This document shows positions 28,216 to 37,800 of a DNA stretch of 64,000 bases, piece by piece (the stretch's first letter is position 1; each line of letters begins with the position of its first letter). Origin of the DNA: Pseudomonas sp. B33.4 (GTDB lineage: Bacteria; Pseudomonadota; Gammaproteobacteria; Pseudomonadales; Pseudomonadaceae); NCBI RefSeq assembly GCF_034555375.1, contig NZ_CP140706.1, positions 549,001 through 613,000 on the forward strand, written 5' to 3'. Under the pieces are notes generated by a model, which did not search any database, had not been told where the DNA came from, and saw only the letters and a list, made by a program, of their open reading frames with translations. Made by a program: the position numbers and the translations under genes.

Positions 28216-28758
28216 ATGCCAAACCCGCAGAACCTGATCTGGATCGACCTGGAAATGACCGGTCTGGATCCGGAAAACGACGTCATCATCGAGATGGCCA
28301 CCATCGTCACCGACAGTGATCTGAACACGTTGGCCGAAGGCCCGGTGATCGCCATTCACCACAGCGACGAAGTGCTCGCGCGCATGGACGAGTGGAACAC
28401 CCGCACCCACGGCAACTCCGGCCTGACCCAGCGTGTACGCGACAGCCGCATCAGCATGGCCGAAGCGGAAGCCGAAACCATCGCTTTCCTGGAAAAGTGG
28501 GTGCCGAAGGGCAAGTCGCCGATCTGCGGCAACAGCATCTGCCAGGACCGCCGCTTCCTTTATACGCACATGAAGGCGCTGGAAAGCTACTTCCACTACC
28601 GCAACCTCGACGTCTCCACGCTCAAGGAACTGGCGGCGCGCTGGGCGCCGGACGTGCGTGACAGCTTCAAGAAGGGCAGCACGCACCTGGCACTGGACGA
28701 CATCCGCGAATCGATTGCCGAGTTGCAGCATTACCGTAAGCACTTCATCAAGTTCTAA
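28216..28758 (+). CDS. orn: Oligoribonuclease
   Basis: DEDDh 3'-5' exoribonuclease that degrades dinucleotides, including pGpG from c-di-GMP turnover; essential or important in pseudomonads. 180 residues. Exo [21 protein letters not shown], Exo [12 protein letters not shown], and Exo [15 protein letters not shown] with the catalytic His. TTAGGAG stands nine bases before the ATG at 28216; an in-frame ATG at 28198 lies before that ribosome site. Confidence 0.96.
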   Translation: MPNPQNLIWIDLEMTGLDPENDVIIEMATIVTDSDLNTLAEGPVIAIHHSDEVLARMDEWNTRTHGNSGLTQRVRDSRISMAEAEAETIAFLEKWVPKGKSPICGNSICQDRRFLYTHMKALESYFHYRNLDVSTLKELAARWAPDVRDSFKKGSTHLALDDIRESIAELQHYRKHFIKF

Positions 28759-28796
28759 GCTCGGAGCGATACCTGTCTGGGTGGCGGGTGCCTCAC

Positions 28797-28828
28797 CACA
28801 GGATCTTTGTTCAGCAAAGAGTTCTGTG
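28797..28828. terminator. Long hairpin downstream of orn
   Basis: CACAGGATCTTTG and CAAAGAGTTCTGTG pair (one bulge, one or two mismatches) across TTCAG. No T-tract follows, so it may be an RNA-stabilising stem rather than a terminator. Confidence 0.45.
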
Positions 28829-28898
28829 ATGGCACTGCCCCCTTTTGGTGCCGCACTGAAATGGCTAGACTGCGCGCCTTCCTGCCTGGACTGCCACC

Positions 28899-29510
28899 AT
28901 GTTGCTGATGCTCTATCTGATCGCCATCACTGCTGAAGCCATGACCGGCGCCCTGTCTGCCGGGCGACGCGGCATGGACTGGTTTGGCGTGGTGCTGATC
29001 GCCTGCGTTACAGCCTTGGGCGGTGGTTCGGTGCGTGATGTGCTGTTGGGGCATTACCCGCTGACATGGGTCAAACACCCGGAATATCTGGTACTGACCT
29101 CGGTCGCGGCAATGTTCACAGTGTTCACGGCGCGCTGGATGCGCCACCTGCGCTCGTTGTTTCTGGTACTCGACGCTGTCGGACTGGTGGCGTTCACCCT
29201 TATAGGCTGCATGACCGCACTGGAAATGGGCCACGGTATGCTGGTGGCCTCAGTCAGCGGCGTGATAACCGGGGTATTTGGCGGCATCTTGCGCGATATC
29301 TTCTGCAACGATATTCCATTGATCTTTCGTCGCGAACTCTATGCGAGTGTTTCTTTCGCCGCAGCCTGGTGCTACATGCTGTGTCTTTACCTGAATCTGC
29401 CCAGTGAGCAAGCCATTCTGATTACCCTGTTCGGCGGGTTTTTATTACGTCTGCTGGCCATTCGTTTTCATTGGGAAATGCCAAAATTCGTTTATAACGA
29501 CGAACATTAA
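28899..29510 (+). CDS. TRIC family (YadS/UPF0126) trimeric intracellular cation channel
   Basis: 203 residues with about six to seven membrane helices in two pseudo-repeats, each with the Gly-rich kinked element of prokaryotic TRIC channels: ALGGGSVRDVLLGHYP in the first and VFGGILRDIFCNDIP in the second. Homologues form monovalent-cation-permeable trimers; the physiological role is unclear. The start at 28899 (MLLMLYLIAITAEAMTGALSAGRRGMDWFG cut here into its helix and charged loop) has no strong ribosome site. It separates the conserved orn from the accessory block that starts 172 bases later. It is absent at this place in PAO1 as I recall. Confidence 0.87.
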   Translation: MLLMLYLIAITAEAMTGALSAGRRGMDWFGVVLIACVTALGGGSVRDVLLGHYPLTWVKHPEYLVLTSVAAMFTVFTARWMRHLRSLFLVLDAVGLVAFTLIGCMTALEMGHGMLVASVSGVITGVFGGILRDIFCNDIPLIFRRELYASVSFAAAWCYMLCLYLNLPSEQAILITLFGGFLLRLLAIRFHWEMPKFVYNDEH

Positions 29511-29682
29511 TGGATGTTGCTGGTATGTGATTATTTGCGGGGTAACGGCCAGTATTTACTGATGGCTCGCAAATGTATATTTCTTACATTTTTCACTTTG
29601 CTGTTTATTTGAAAGAAATGTAATTTTTCTGTTGGCAGGTTTCGATGTCAATATTAAATATATCTCTTCCAAGGAATGCATC
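29511..29682. other. AT-rich leader of the accessory block
   Basis: 172 bases, clearly AT-richer than the backbone. It holds an inverted repeat AAATGTA (29571-29577) / TACATTT (29585-29591) with a seven-base loop, and further ATGTAA and TTTCTT tracts before the ribosome site AAGGA at 29671-29675. It probably contains the promoter of the first island gene; no confident -35/-10 pair was found. Confidence 0.5.
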
Positions 29683-30714
29683 ATGAGTGAAAGCATGGAC
29701 GCGACAAACAATCAGCAAATCACTCCACCCATTCTGAAAGGCCTGACCAGTTTCAAGGTCAAGTTTGATGCCAGCGATAGTACCCGCAGTAAAACGCTGT
29801 TCGGTAATGGCCGAATGCAGGTGAAAGTACAGGTTCTGGTGTCCGGGGTAGACACCGACGGCAACGCCATGCACGTACCAGCAGACGTCATGGAAAGTAT
29901 CGAACTGATTCATTACAGCACGGGCAAGACGTTGGGCGACGGCTGGGCCGCGAGCACCGTGCAAGGGCGGTTTACCCTTGAGTCGCGACCTTCCCCGACT
30001 GCCGGAGAGGTTCACGACGATGATCTGGAAAGTGACAGCGTTCATCCTCAGGTTCGCACGTTCTGGGTATCCTCATCGGGCGCCGGGACGACTCAGATCG
30101 GTGCTCGTCTGTCTTTGAACGGGGAGAGAATTCTCAGTAACGGCACCACGCTTTCCAGTGTCCAGGACAGCAGCGTAACTATCGAAGCACAATCTCCTGC
30201 GGCGTATTCCATAGACGCGTTTCGTTGGTATCAAACCCGGCGCGGCGATGAATTGCCTGGCAATCGTATCTGGACATATCGACTGGGGCTGTATCCGCGG
30301 GGCGATCAGATCAAACTGGTTGATTGGGTTGTAGACGGATTGAATGATCGCGTCAACTACAGGTTTGCGGGAGGGAATAGACTTAATGAAACAAAAACCA
30401 ATTATATGGAGTGTATTCTTGTTCGCCCCGAAAAATCCGAAGTAACCGTGACCTTGCCAATTAATGGAGATCCCTTTGTATTTGCGTTTACTGCTGATGC
30501 CCAGACATGGAGTCATGAGCACTATCACGTACGGATCCAAAGCGACGGAGAGCTGACCGTCGTGCAAGCCCTGTCCGAATACTCGGAAAGTACGAAGGCA
30601 AGCAAATACGGAAAGGTACTCTACTTCCTCGCCATTGATGAATACGGCACGGAGCATAAGTTGGCGATTCGCGTGAATTTTTACGAGCGTAATCTATATC
30701 TGGAACGAGGTTGA
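29683..30714 (+). CDS. Hypothetical protein, first member of a paralogous pair in the RHS/LRR block
   Basis: 343 residues, no signal peptide or membrane helix, predicted mostly beta. I do not recognise a family. It is a paralogue of the protein at 33770-34756: shared blocks in the same order are NGRMQVKVQVLVSGVDTDG, FWVSSS, ILSNG, SSVTIEAQSPAAYSIDAF, YRLGLYPRGDQIKLVDW, and FLAIDEYGTEHKLAI. ATG 29683 follows AAGGA with seven-base spacing; the open frame begins at 29632 but lacks a ribosome site there. It is the first of four same-strand genes with the LRR and RHS proteins. A role as toxin accessory, chaperone or receptor-binding partner is only a guess from context. Confidence 0.75.
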   Translation: MSESMDATNNQQITPPILKGLTSFKVKFDASDSTRSKTLFGNGRMQVKVQVLVSGVDTDGNAMHVPADVMESIELIHYSTGKTLGDGWAASTVQGRFTLESRPSPTAGEVHDDDLESDSVHPQVRTFWVSSSGAGTTQIGARLSLNGERILSNGTTLSSVQDSSVTIEAQSPAAYSIDAFRWYQTRRGDELPGNRIWTYRLGLYPRGDQIKLVDWVVDGLNDRVNYRFAGGNRLNETKTNYMECILVRPEKSEVTVTLPINGDPFVFAFTADAQTWSHEHYHVRIQSDGELTVVQALSEYSESTKASKYGKVLYFLAIDEYGTEHKLAIRVNFYERNLYLERG

Positions 30715-30897
30715 ATCTTATCTCCATCGATGCAATGTCGGTGGATGTAGTAGATGTATATATTTTTGGCATTGCGACTGCCGATAAACTGTGATGTTCA
30801 ACTCAGGTATCGCACTGAAAGTGCGTTTTCTGAAGTCTCGCGTTGGTCCTTCAGCTATGGGGGGGCCAACGCAATCACTCCTCAAGGATGAGCATTC

Positions 30898-33429
30898 ATG
30901 ACTGGCAAACCGCCAAGGATAAAACCTGTAACTGTCCCAACCAAACCGTTCGATTCCAGCGTGGACGGCTCTCATCGGCCGTCGTTCTCGTCTTCGGCAG
31001 CACCGCCTCTGACCAGCGCGCATCGTCAGAAGCCCTTACCCCCATCCTCTTGGCCAGATTCGGTCGGAGTGACGCCAGCGATCAGTGTGAGCGTGAACCT
31101 GAGGTCTTCAGCGATCGATGAATTGGCGATACATGCCAAAAAATTCTCACTGGCAGATTACTCGATACCCATCCCCAAAAGTCTCGGCGAGGCCGATGCG
31201 CAGGGCATCCGGGTTTCGAGGCAGCGTCAGTATGTCGCCGTAGACAATGACCATATGGTGCAAGTGGTGCTGGACGCCGACAGTGGCCTGTTTCGCGCCA
31301 CGCAGGCCAGTGAGCTCGACCCCTCCGGCCCGCTGCTGAAGCCGGACAGCGAGGGCCGGTTCTGGCTCCCGATCGAAAACAGCGAACCGCACAATCGTTC
31401 TGTGAGCCTCAATTCGAAACACCGGCACAAGGCACAACTGTTTCTGCGATCGGGCCATTCAGTGGACGATTTCTCCCCTCTCACTATTGAACGTATTCTT
31501 GCGGTGAGTGGCGTGGGTGAAATACTAGCGCACGACTCTCACATTCATCCCACGCCTATGGCCTTGCTGCAGGACACGCTCAGGCGTTTCTCCCTCGATC
31601 GAAACATCGAACTGTTCATCACAAAAATGCAACATTCCGATCCGTGCGTGCGTGCGCAGGCCGATCCACAAATGCAGGTTTTGCTGGCGTTACGCGAAAA
31701 TGATCTGATCGAATCCCGTGTCCAACAGCACCGCGCTTTTCTCTTTCAGGAGATTGAGCGTGCGTTCGAACTCGACTGTGATGACAACACGGTGCAGATG
31801 CGGCGGATTTTTCCTCTGCTGCCGAAAACGACGGCCCAGGCGTTGTGGCAGGAGGCAAGTGCCGCCGACCGTTTGCACATGCACAATCAATCGGGAATGC
31901 CACGGCAACTGGCAAAAGAGGTGCTGCTGGCGTTGCGCGATGTTCGCCTGACAAGAGCGTGTGAAGGAATATATCTGGATTCGGTGTCCAGCCCTGACAG
32001 TGACCGTTTGGCGTTGAAGATGATCGGGCGTCTTGCGGGGTGGCCGCAACAGACCCGTATCGAGATTCGCCAGGGGACGATGGAAGGGGAGGTTCTGAGC
32101 GCTATCGGCGAGGCCGGTTCGCCGGTTCGTCACATACTGATTCGCCAGGATGATGGCTATGTCATCCGAAGTAGCGACGTCCCATTACCTCAAAGATCCG
32201 AGGATCTGTATTCAGCCGTCTGGCTCCTGTTATTGCCCGGGCATCGTCAGCTGCTCGGTGTGACAGAAGGCGGTGGTCCGGCGTTGCAGCAGTTGATCCG
32301 TGTACAGCCGTTGCCGTCGCGACAGGCCGTGAACGAATTGCTGGAGTTCGCACCGCTTCCGGTTAACGTCGATCCTGTTACTGCGCAACTCCGGCAAGCG
32401 GGGCAGTTGCGAGGTGGTGGCGATAACAACCCGGCGTCGACAAAGTCCGTCTTGGACCGTGTTCGTAATCTCTATCCGCAGCTTTCGGAGGAGGAGGTGA
32501 CGACGTTTACCCGCGAGCGTTTGAAGAGTGATGCCTTCGCCGTATTGAATCGCCTGGAAAACGAGTTTGCGACATTGCGTGATGAATTGGCAGTTTGGAC
32601 TGCCGACGGGGCGTCACCTGATGCGCCGACATCAGCTCCAGAAGGCGTGCCAACAAATGCCAAACGACGCCAGGCTCGCGAGCAGTTCAGCACAAAGCTG
32701 CAAGATATCTGGCAGCGCAAGTCGGTTTCGAAGTGGGGGGAGGGAGACTATCAATTTTCTCACTATGTTGATTTTTCGGGCGAGTTACCAAGGCTGTCCA
32801 GCCGATTTGAGTATGTGACAGAGTTGATATTGACCGCCAATGAACCGGGCGCACGGATAGGTGCGTTTCTTGACAGCTTTCCGAATATTCAATGTTTAGG
32901 AATCGTTGGCATAAAAATGGAGGAATTCGCCTCAGGAATATTTCAAATGCGCCAGTTAAGCGAGCTTACGCTGGACGGGTGTTCGCTGGAGCTATCCGAG
33001 GTCACAGTTGAAGGATTGGCCAGAATCGAAACGCTGACCCGGTTGAATCTGGCCAACAACCCTCTGACAGTTGCTCCGCATGTAGGCTACATGACGGGTC
33101 TGACCGCCTTGATGGTATATAAAACGAACCTTTCCAGTCTTCCCTCAGGTATAGACAGGCTCCCGGAACTTCAGGTCATGGCATTACACAATAATAATAT
33201 TTCCGACGTTGGAGATGAATTGTTCGAAATTCCGGATACCCGGGATCTGTTCATTGGTTTATTGGGCAACCCGCTGAGTGACGTTTCCAGGCAACGGATT
33301 GATCAGTACCTGGAAAATTCCAGTCTGGATCGGAAATTGGAAATCCAGACTGAGGAGGTCTTTTCAGAATCTGACACCGATAGTGAGTCCTCAGAGAGCG
33401 GCATCTCGACAGGTTCAGAGAGTGACTGA
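30898..33429 (+). CDS. LRR protein of the dermonecrotic-toxin-like (DUF6543/NEL) class, lacking the catalytic end
   Basis: 843 residues, no signal peptide. A Pro/Ser-rich N-terminus of about 60 residues; then QYVAVDNDHMVQVVLDADSG (about 110); a helical stretch at 205-350; and at about 370-450 the class-typical IGRLAGWPQQTRIEIRQG, HILIRQDDGYV, RSEDLYSAVWLLL, seen in large Pseudomonas LRR toxins. Leucine-rich repeats at about 635-800 (LSELTLDGCSLEL, LTRLNLANNPLTV, LTALMVYKTNLSSLP, LQVMALHNNNISDV). It ends in an acidic Ser tail (SESDTDSESSESG) with no NEL ubiquitin-ligase domain, so it is shorter than the usual 1500 or more residues of the class. ATG 30898 follows AAGGATGAG. Function inferred as effector or decoy; unproven. 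Confidence 0.72.
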   Translation: MTGKPPRIKPVTVPTKPFDSSVDGSHRPSFSSSAAPPLTSAHRQKPLPPSSWPDSVGVTPAISVSVNLRSSAIDELAIHAKKFSLADYSIPIPKSLGEADAQGIRVSRQRQYVAVDNDHMVQVVLDADSGLFRATQASELDPSGPLLKPDSEGRFWLPIENSEPHNRSVSLNSKHRHKAQLFLRSGHSVDDFSPLTIERILAVSGVGEILAHDSHIHPTPMALLQDTLRRFSLDRNIELFITKMQHSDPCVRAQADPQMQVLLALRENDLIESRVQQHRAFLFQEIERAFELDCDDNTVQMRRIFPLLPKTTAQALWQEASAADRLHMHNQSGMPRQLAKEVLLALRDVRLTRACEGIYLDSVSSPDSDRLALKMIGRLAGWPQQTRIEIRQGTMEGEVLSAIGEAGSPVRHILIRQDDGYVIRSSDVPLPQRSEDLYSAVWLLLLPGHRQLLGVTEGGGPALQQLIRVQPLPSRQAVNELLEFAPLPVNVDPVTAQLRQAGQLRGGGDNNPASTKSVLDRVRNLYPQLSEEEVTTFTRERLKSDAFAVLNRLENEFATLRDELAVWTADGASPDAPTSAPEGVPTNAKRRQAREQFSTKLQDIWQRKSVSKWGEGDYQFSHYVDFSGELPRLSSRFEYVTELILTANEPGARIGAFLDSFPNIQCLGIVGIKMEEFASGIFQMRQLSELTLDGCSLELSEVTVEGLARIETLTRLNLANNPLTVAPHVGYMTGLTALMVYKTNLSSLPSGIDRLPELQVMALHNNNISDVGDELFEIPDTRDLFIGLLGNPLSDVSRQRIDQYLENSSLDRKLEIQTEEVFSESDTDSESSESGISTGSESD

Positions 33430-33769
33430 ATATTGGTGAAAAGTGACGGCTTATTTGTTTCCCTAAAATAATCTGACAAGAAAAAAGTGCTTGTAGCTTC
33501 CCTTCTGGTTCTGTGCGATTGAGGTCAGGAGGGGAGACAATTCGTTGAGTGCAGGAAAAGACGGGGCAGGAAGAGTGTTGTTGAATTCTATGTCGTGAAA
33601 TCTGCCTTTTTCGAACTTATTAATATTTGTGTGAGTTGTTGGCGGAGATGATTAGATGTTGCCTCCTCACAATTTGTCTAATGTCGCGGCTGTTCTTATT
33701 TAAATCGATCGTCAATAGTTTGCTGAGTCCTCAGAGGGCGAAATCTATTAATCAGCAAGGTATTGTTAA
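33430..33769. other. 340-base AT-rich gap between the LRR gene and the second paralogue
   Basis: No gene that I would accept. The only open frame (33627-33809, 60 codons) has no ribosome site and overlaps the next start. The base composition is AT-rich with TTATTTAAATCGATCG and TTATTAATATTTG tracts, so a promoter for the downstream pair is plausible, but no convincing -35/-10 pair or terminator is visible. Confidence 0.5.
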
Positions 33770-34756
33770 ATGTTTGATGATCAAGTTGGTATCTCCCGTA
33801 TCGAGGTAAAACTCGACTCCACAAGGTCTGGCCAGCACAAAGTGCTTTATGCCAACGGGCGCATGCAGGTGCGAGTGTTGGTGCTTCTGCACGGGATCGA
33901 TAACAATGGCGACGGCGCCTCACTGTATGGGCATCCCGCACTGAAATCACTGCGGTTAATCGCCTATAACGGCGCGCGGCCTCTGGAGGGAGACTGGAGC
34001 GTATCGCTGCAGGAAAATCGTTATGCTCATGAAATGTCGGGTGGTGCACCGCGGGTCGAAGAAGTTCCACGTGCCATGGACAATCGGATAAGCGACGATT
34101 CTGATCCGGTGCAAATTTTTCAGCTTTGGGTTTCAGCCACCAGGCCAGGAATCATGGAAGTAGCCGCCGAAATTGAAATGGACAACGTGGTGTTGCGAAG
34201 TAACGGAGTTGGCTTTGACAGCAGTGTTACGCTGGAGGCGATTCCGCCGAAACAGTATCCGCTGAGCAGCTTTTCGTTTAACAAATATGATAAGAAACAA
34301 CAGAGGGTCCAATATGACTGGATTCAGCACTATCATATTGGCCTGCACGCAGATGGCCGACAGGTTCACCTGCTGGACTGGTACAGCAGTGAGGTGAAAC
34401 TCGATCCTCATGATCCAGAAGATGCGGTGCAGGTCTATGTGTCCGGAAATATTCCCGGGACACAGGATGGTCGCAGGTGTTTTTACGGTTACATGGCGCC
34501 GATATATGGTCTAAAGGCAACCTTTCGCAGCCCCTTGGGTTACACCACCGTGCCGATTAACGAAGTGCTGGGGCAGTTGACGCTTGTTCAATATATTTCC
34601 GCTGACTTGCAAGTGGCGAGGGAAAGTGAAAGCGCATTTGAGTTTGCAGTGATCGATGAATTTGGTTCTGAGCACCGGCTGTGCATCGATGGTGATAAGG
34701 AACAGCGGACTTTTATTTTGGGTGAGTCGAGGCGATCAATGAAACAGCTTGTCTGA
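33770..34756 (+). CDS. Hypothetical protein, second member of the paralogous pair, directly before the RHS gene
   Basis: 328 residues, soluble-looking, no signal peptide, family not recognised. Paralogue of 29683-30714: NGRMQVRVLVLLHGIDNNGD, LWVSATRPGIMEV, LRSNG, SSVTLEAIPPKQYPLSSF, YHIGLHADGRQVHLLDW and FAVIDEFGSEHRLCI match in order, at roughly 30 percent identity by eye. The first protein's N-terminal 20 residues are missing here. AAGG at 33756-33759 lies ten bases before ATG 33770. Only 81 bases separate its stop from the RHS start, so cotranscription with the RHS gene is likely, and a partnership between the two proteins is a reasonable inference. Confidence 0.72.
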   Translation: MFDDQVGISRIEVKLDSTRSGQHKVLYANGRMQVRVLVLLHGIDNNGDGASLYGHPALKSLRLIAYNGARPLEGDWSVSLQENRYAHEMSGGAPRVEEVPRAMDNRISDDSDPVQIFQLWVSATRPGIMEVAAEIEMDNVVLRSNGVGFDSSVTLEAIPPKQYPLSSFSFNKYDKKQQRVQYDWIQHYHIGLHADGRQVHLLDWYSSEVKLDPHDPEDAVQVYVSGNIPGTQDGRRCFYGYMAPIYGLKATFRSPLGYTTVPINEVLGQLTLVQYISADLQVARESESAFEFAVIDEFGSEHRLCIDGDKEQRTFILGESRRSMKQLV

Positions 34757-34837
34757 TTTTGTTTTGTGGTCGGCGAGTTCTCGCTGGTCAACTTGATCCT
34801 CCAATATCTAAATCTGGAAATAAAAGGACGTTTTTCA

Positions 34838-37800
34838 ATGGGAAGTAATTCATCTTCCGTGGTTCATTCAAATGCTTTCAACTTCGGTGAATTTGTTTCC
34901 GGAGGTGTTGATCCTCGCACGGGTATGTACAACTGCGCCTTTTCTTTGGGCAAGTTGCACTCGGCGGATCTCAATGGCCCAGAGCTAGCGCTTTCACTGG
35001 GTTTTAATCCGCTCAATCAGGCAGATATCGGTTTCGGCGTTGGCTGGTCTTTGCCCATGACGAACTACGACTTGCGCAGCAAAGTCATGACGTTGTCCAA
35101 CGGTGAGCGTTACAGGGCTGTCGAGACGTCTACCGGTCTGAAGTTCAAGGAAATGAAACTGCAGACCGCGAGGGTATTGGTGACCGGGAAAGAGCGCTAT
35201 GAAGTTCGGTACAAGGATGGTCGGCGTGAACTGCTCAAAGTCCTGACCGGCACTCAGGTCGCTGTAGTGGAAAAAATAGTCGCGGCGAACGGCGTAAGTA
35301 TCTCGCTGAAGCACGAGTTGTTTAACCAGTTTCCCAGGTTGAGCGAAGTCCGTGATGGCAAGCGGTCCCTGTTGAAGATTACGCGCAACAGCGGTCAGGT
35401 GACATTGACCCGGCATCCCGATACCTCGACCAGCTCCGATTACAAATTGATCCTGAAAAACGCTCGGGTAACGGCAATCGAGCTTCCGGTCGGTAAAGGT
35501 TGGGATCTGGAATATGAAGTCATCGATGAGGCCAGCTATTTGCACCGCGTTGTTAATCCATTGCGCGGTGTAGAAATCATTCGCTACAAGCGGCAAGGGC
35601 ATAGCTTCTTGAATGGCGTGGAACGGACACTGCCGTTCGTGATCGCTCACGATATCTACCCGGGGCGCGGCCAGCCCCGACTCTGCAAGGTATACAGGTA
35701 CTCCGACCATAACTTCCTTGGGCAGAGCCTCACCCCGGCCAAGGACAATGACCTTGATCCCCTCTATCTCGCGCCCAACCACTATGTCTACACCTCGGAC
35801 GAGCAGTTGATAGTCAGCGGCAAAGTACATACGCGTATCAAGCGCACCTACAACAAGTTCCATCTGTTGGTGGCTGAGGTTACAACCTGTGGCGACGCCC
35901 AGATCACCGCCGCCACCGAATATCACGGTTCCGTCACAAAGCCATTCAATGAGCAGGTGGCTCAGTTCCGCCTGCCGAAAGTCCAGACGGTGACTTACCT
36001 TGATCGGCGCACCCAACAGGAACGTGTGGAAACCACCGTCACCGAGTTCGATGGCGAAGGCAATTTGCTCAAGCACGTTGAGCCAAGTGGGGTGACGACC
36101 TTGACGGAATTTTATCCGACAAGTGGTGGAGAAAAGTGCCCGGAGGATCCGCTGGGTTTCTCCAGGTTCCCGAGAAAGAGGACGGTCACCGCTGCCGCGT
36201 TGGGGAATGCTTCGACTGTTACTTACTACAACTATGCCCTGCACACTGCGTTGGACGGTGCGGAACTGGCATCCGTGTTACCGGTCGAGGAGTGTTTTTA
36301 CGAAGTTATAGAGCTTGTGGAAGTTGTTGAACTTGTTGAAGTTGTGAAACGTGTTGAGGTGTTACGGTCGAAAACCGAACGCAGCTACCTGAATACGCCC
36401 AAGGACCCCCTCAAGCACGGGGCCACGGCACAGCAAAGTATCACCCTGAATGATAAAAAAACCGCTACCGCATTTTCCTACGAGCTTGAGGGTGACAGGT
36501 TGCGGATCAAGTCCAGCACTCGCGGATTTGACGGCGCGCTACAGACCAGTGAGAAAGTGCTTTCGACGCTAACCGGATTACAGGTGTCGGAAGTCGGTGT
36601 TGATGGTGAGCGCATCCAGTATGAATACGATGCGATCGGCCGGGTGGTGTGCAAAACGGTTGCTTCCGGCACCCCTTATGCGGCTGCTACCCAGTGGGCC
36701 TACCTGGCCGCCAGCAGACAGCAGCCGGCGACAATGGTGACCACCGACCCCGCCGGGGGCGAGCAAAGAATGACCTATGACGGCCTGGAGCGGGTGCTCA
36801 CCGTTCAGGAAAAGGACTGCGACCATCCCGACAAGGACGGGCTCATCCCGACTCGCGAGATTTATTCTGCCCTGCATGATTCGGTCGGTCATAAGGTGAA
36901 AGTGACGCTGACTGATTGGTGTGATGGCCAGCCTTATCCGGTCAGCAACCGCTACGAATTCGATTCCTGGGGCCAGGTCAGCACAACGCTGCATGCCGAT
37001 GGGCGTATAGAACACAGCGAGGCGGATCCGGTCCTTCGCCAGCAAACCCATTGGTTCCAGGGGATGGGCAAGACACTTACCCTCGTCAATGAATTCGGTA
37101 AACCGGTCAGCGTCGAGAGCTTCAATCTGAAGAGCAAGAGTCTGGGCAAAACCGTTTACAGCTATGACGGGTTCGGGCGCACAACCGGCAAGACAGATCC
37201 GGTCGGCAATACCACTCGATATGAGTACGACGTCTTTGACCGGATAATTCGCACTGTCCTGCCTGACACCAGTGCGGTAGTCACCGACTACGCCGAACAT
37301 AGCGATGAAGGGCTATCGATCGGTATCAAGGTCGGTGACAAAGTGTTGGGGCAGCAAACTTATGATGGTTTGGGTCGTTTGATACAAAGTACCGTGGGCG
37401 GACGAAAATCCGAGGCTGGTTATGAAGACGGCTTCACTCCGCCGCAGTGGTACAAGAGTGCTGATGGCAAAAAAACCGAATTCACTTATTTGCGCGCTCT
37501 GGGCGGGTTACTGACCGAGCGCAAGGCAGGTGCATTGCTCACGGCCATGACTTACGACCCGGTCAGTGGCAATCCCTTGACCTGTACCGAACACGATAGG
37601 ACGCGCAGTTTTACCTATTACCCTTCCGGACGCATCAAGTCCGAAACGACGACCTTCGGCGCTATCACGAAAGCAACGTCCAGTACCTGGTCCCTGCAGG
37701 GGCGACCGATCACCCATGTCGATGTACTCGGAGCCGAAAGCAGATCCGCATACGATAAGCACGGCCGCCTGCTATCCACGTCGCAGGGGACGTTGAAAAC

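Noticed and set aside
33384..33736. Direct repeat TGAGTCCTCAGAG at 33384-33396 and 33724-33736, considered as a deletion scar of the missing catalytic domain
   Set aside because: A 13-base match within a 10-kb block is expected about once by chance, and a deletion between repeats would leave only one copy.
33627..33809. 60-codon frame upstream of the second paralogue
   Set aside because: No ribosome site, hydrophobic nonsense composition, overlaps the next gene's start.
36297..36365. CRISPR-like array from the short repeat in the RHS gene
   Set aside because: The repeats are adjoining, in frame and coding, with no spacers.
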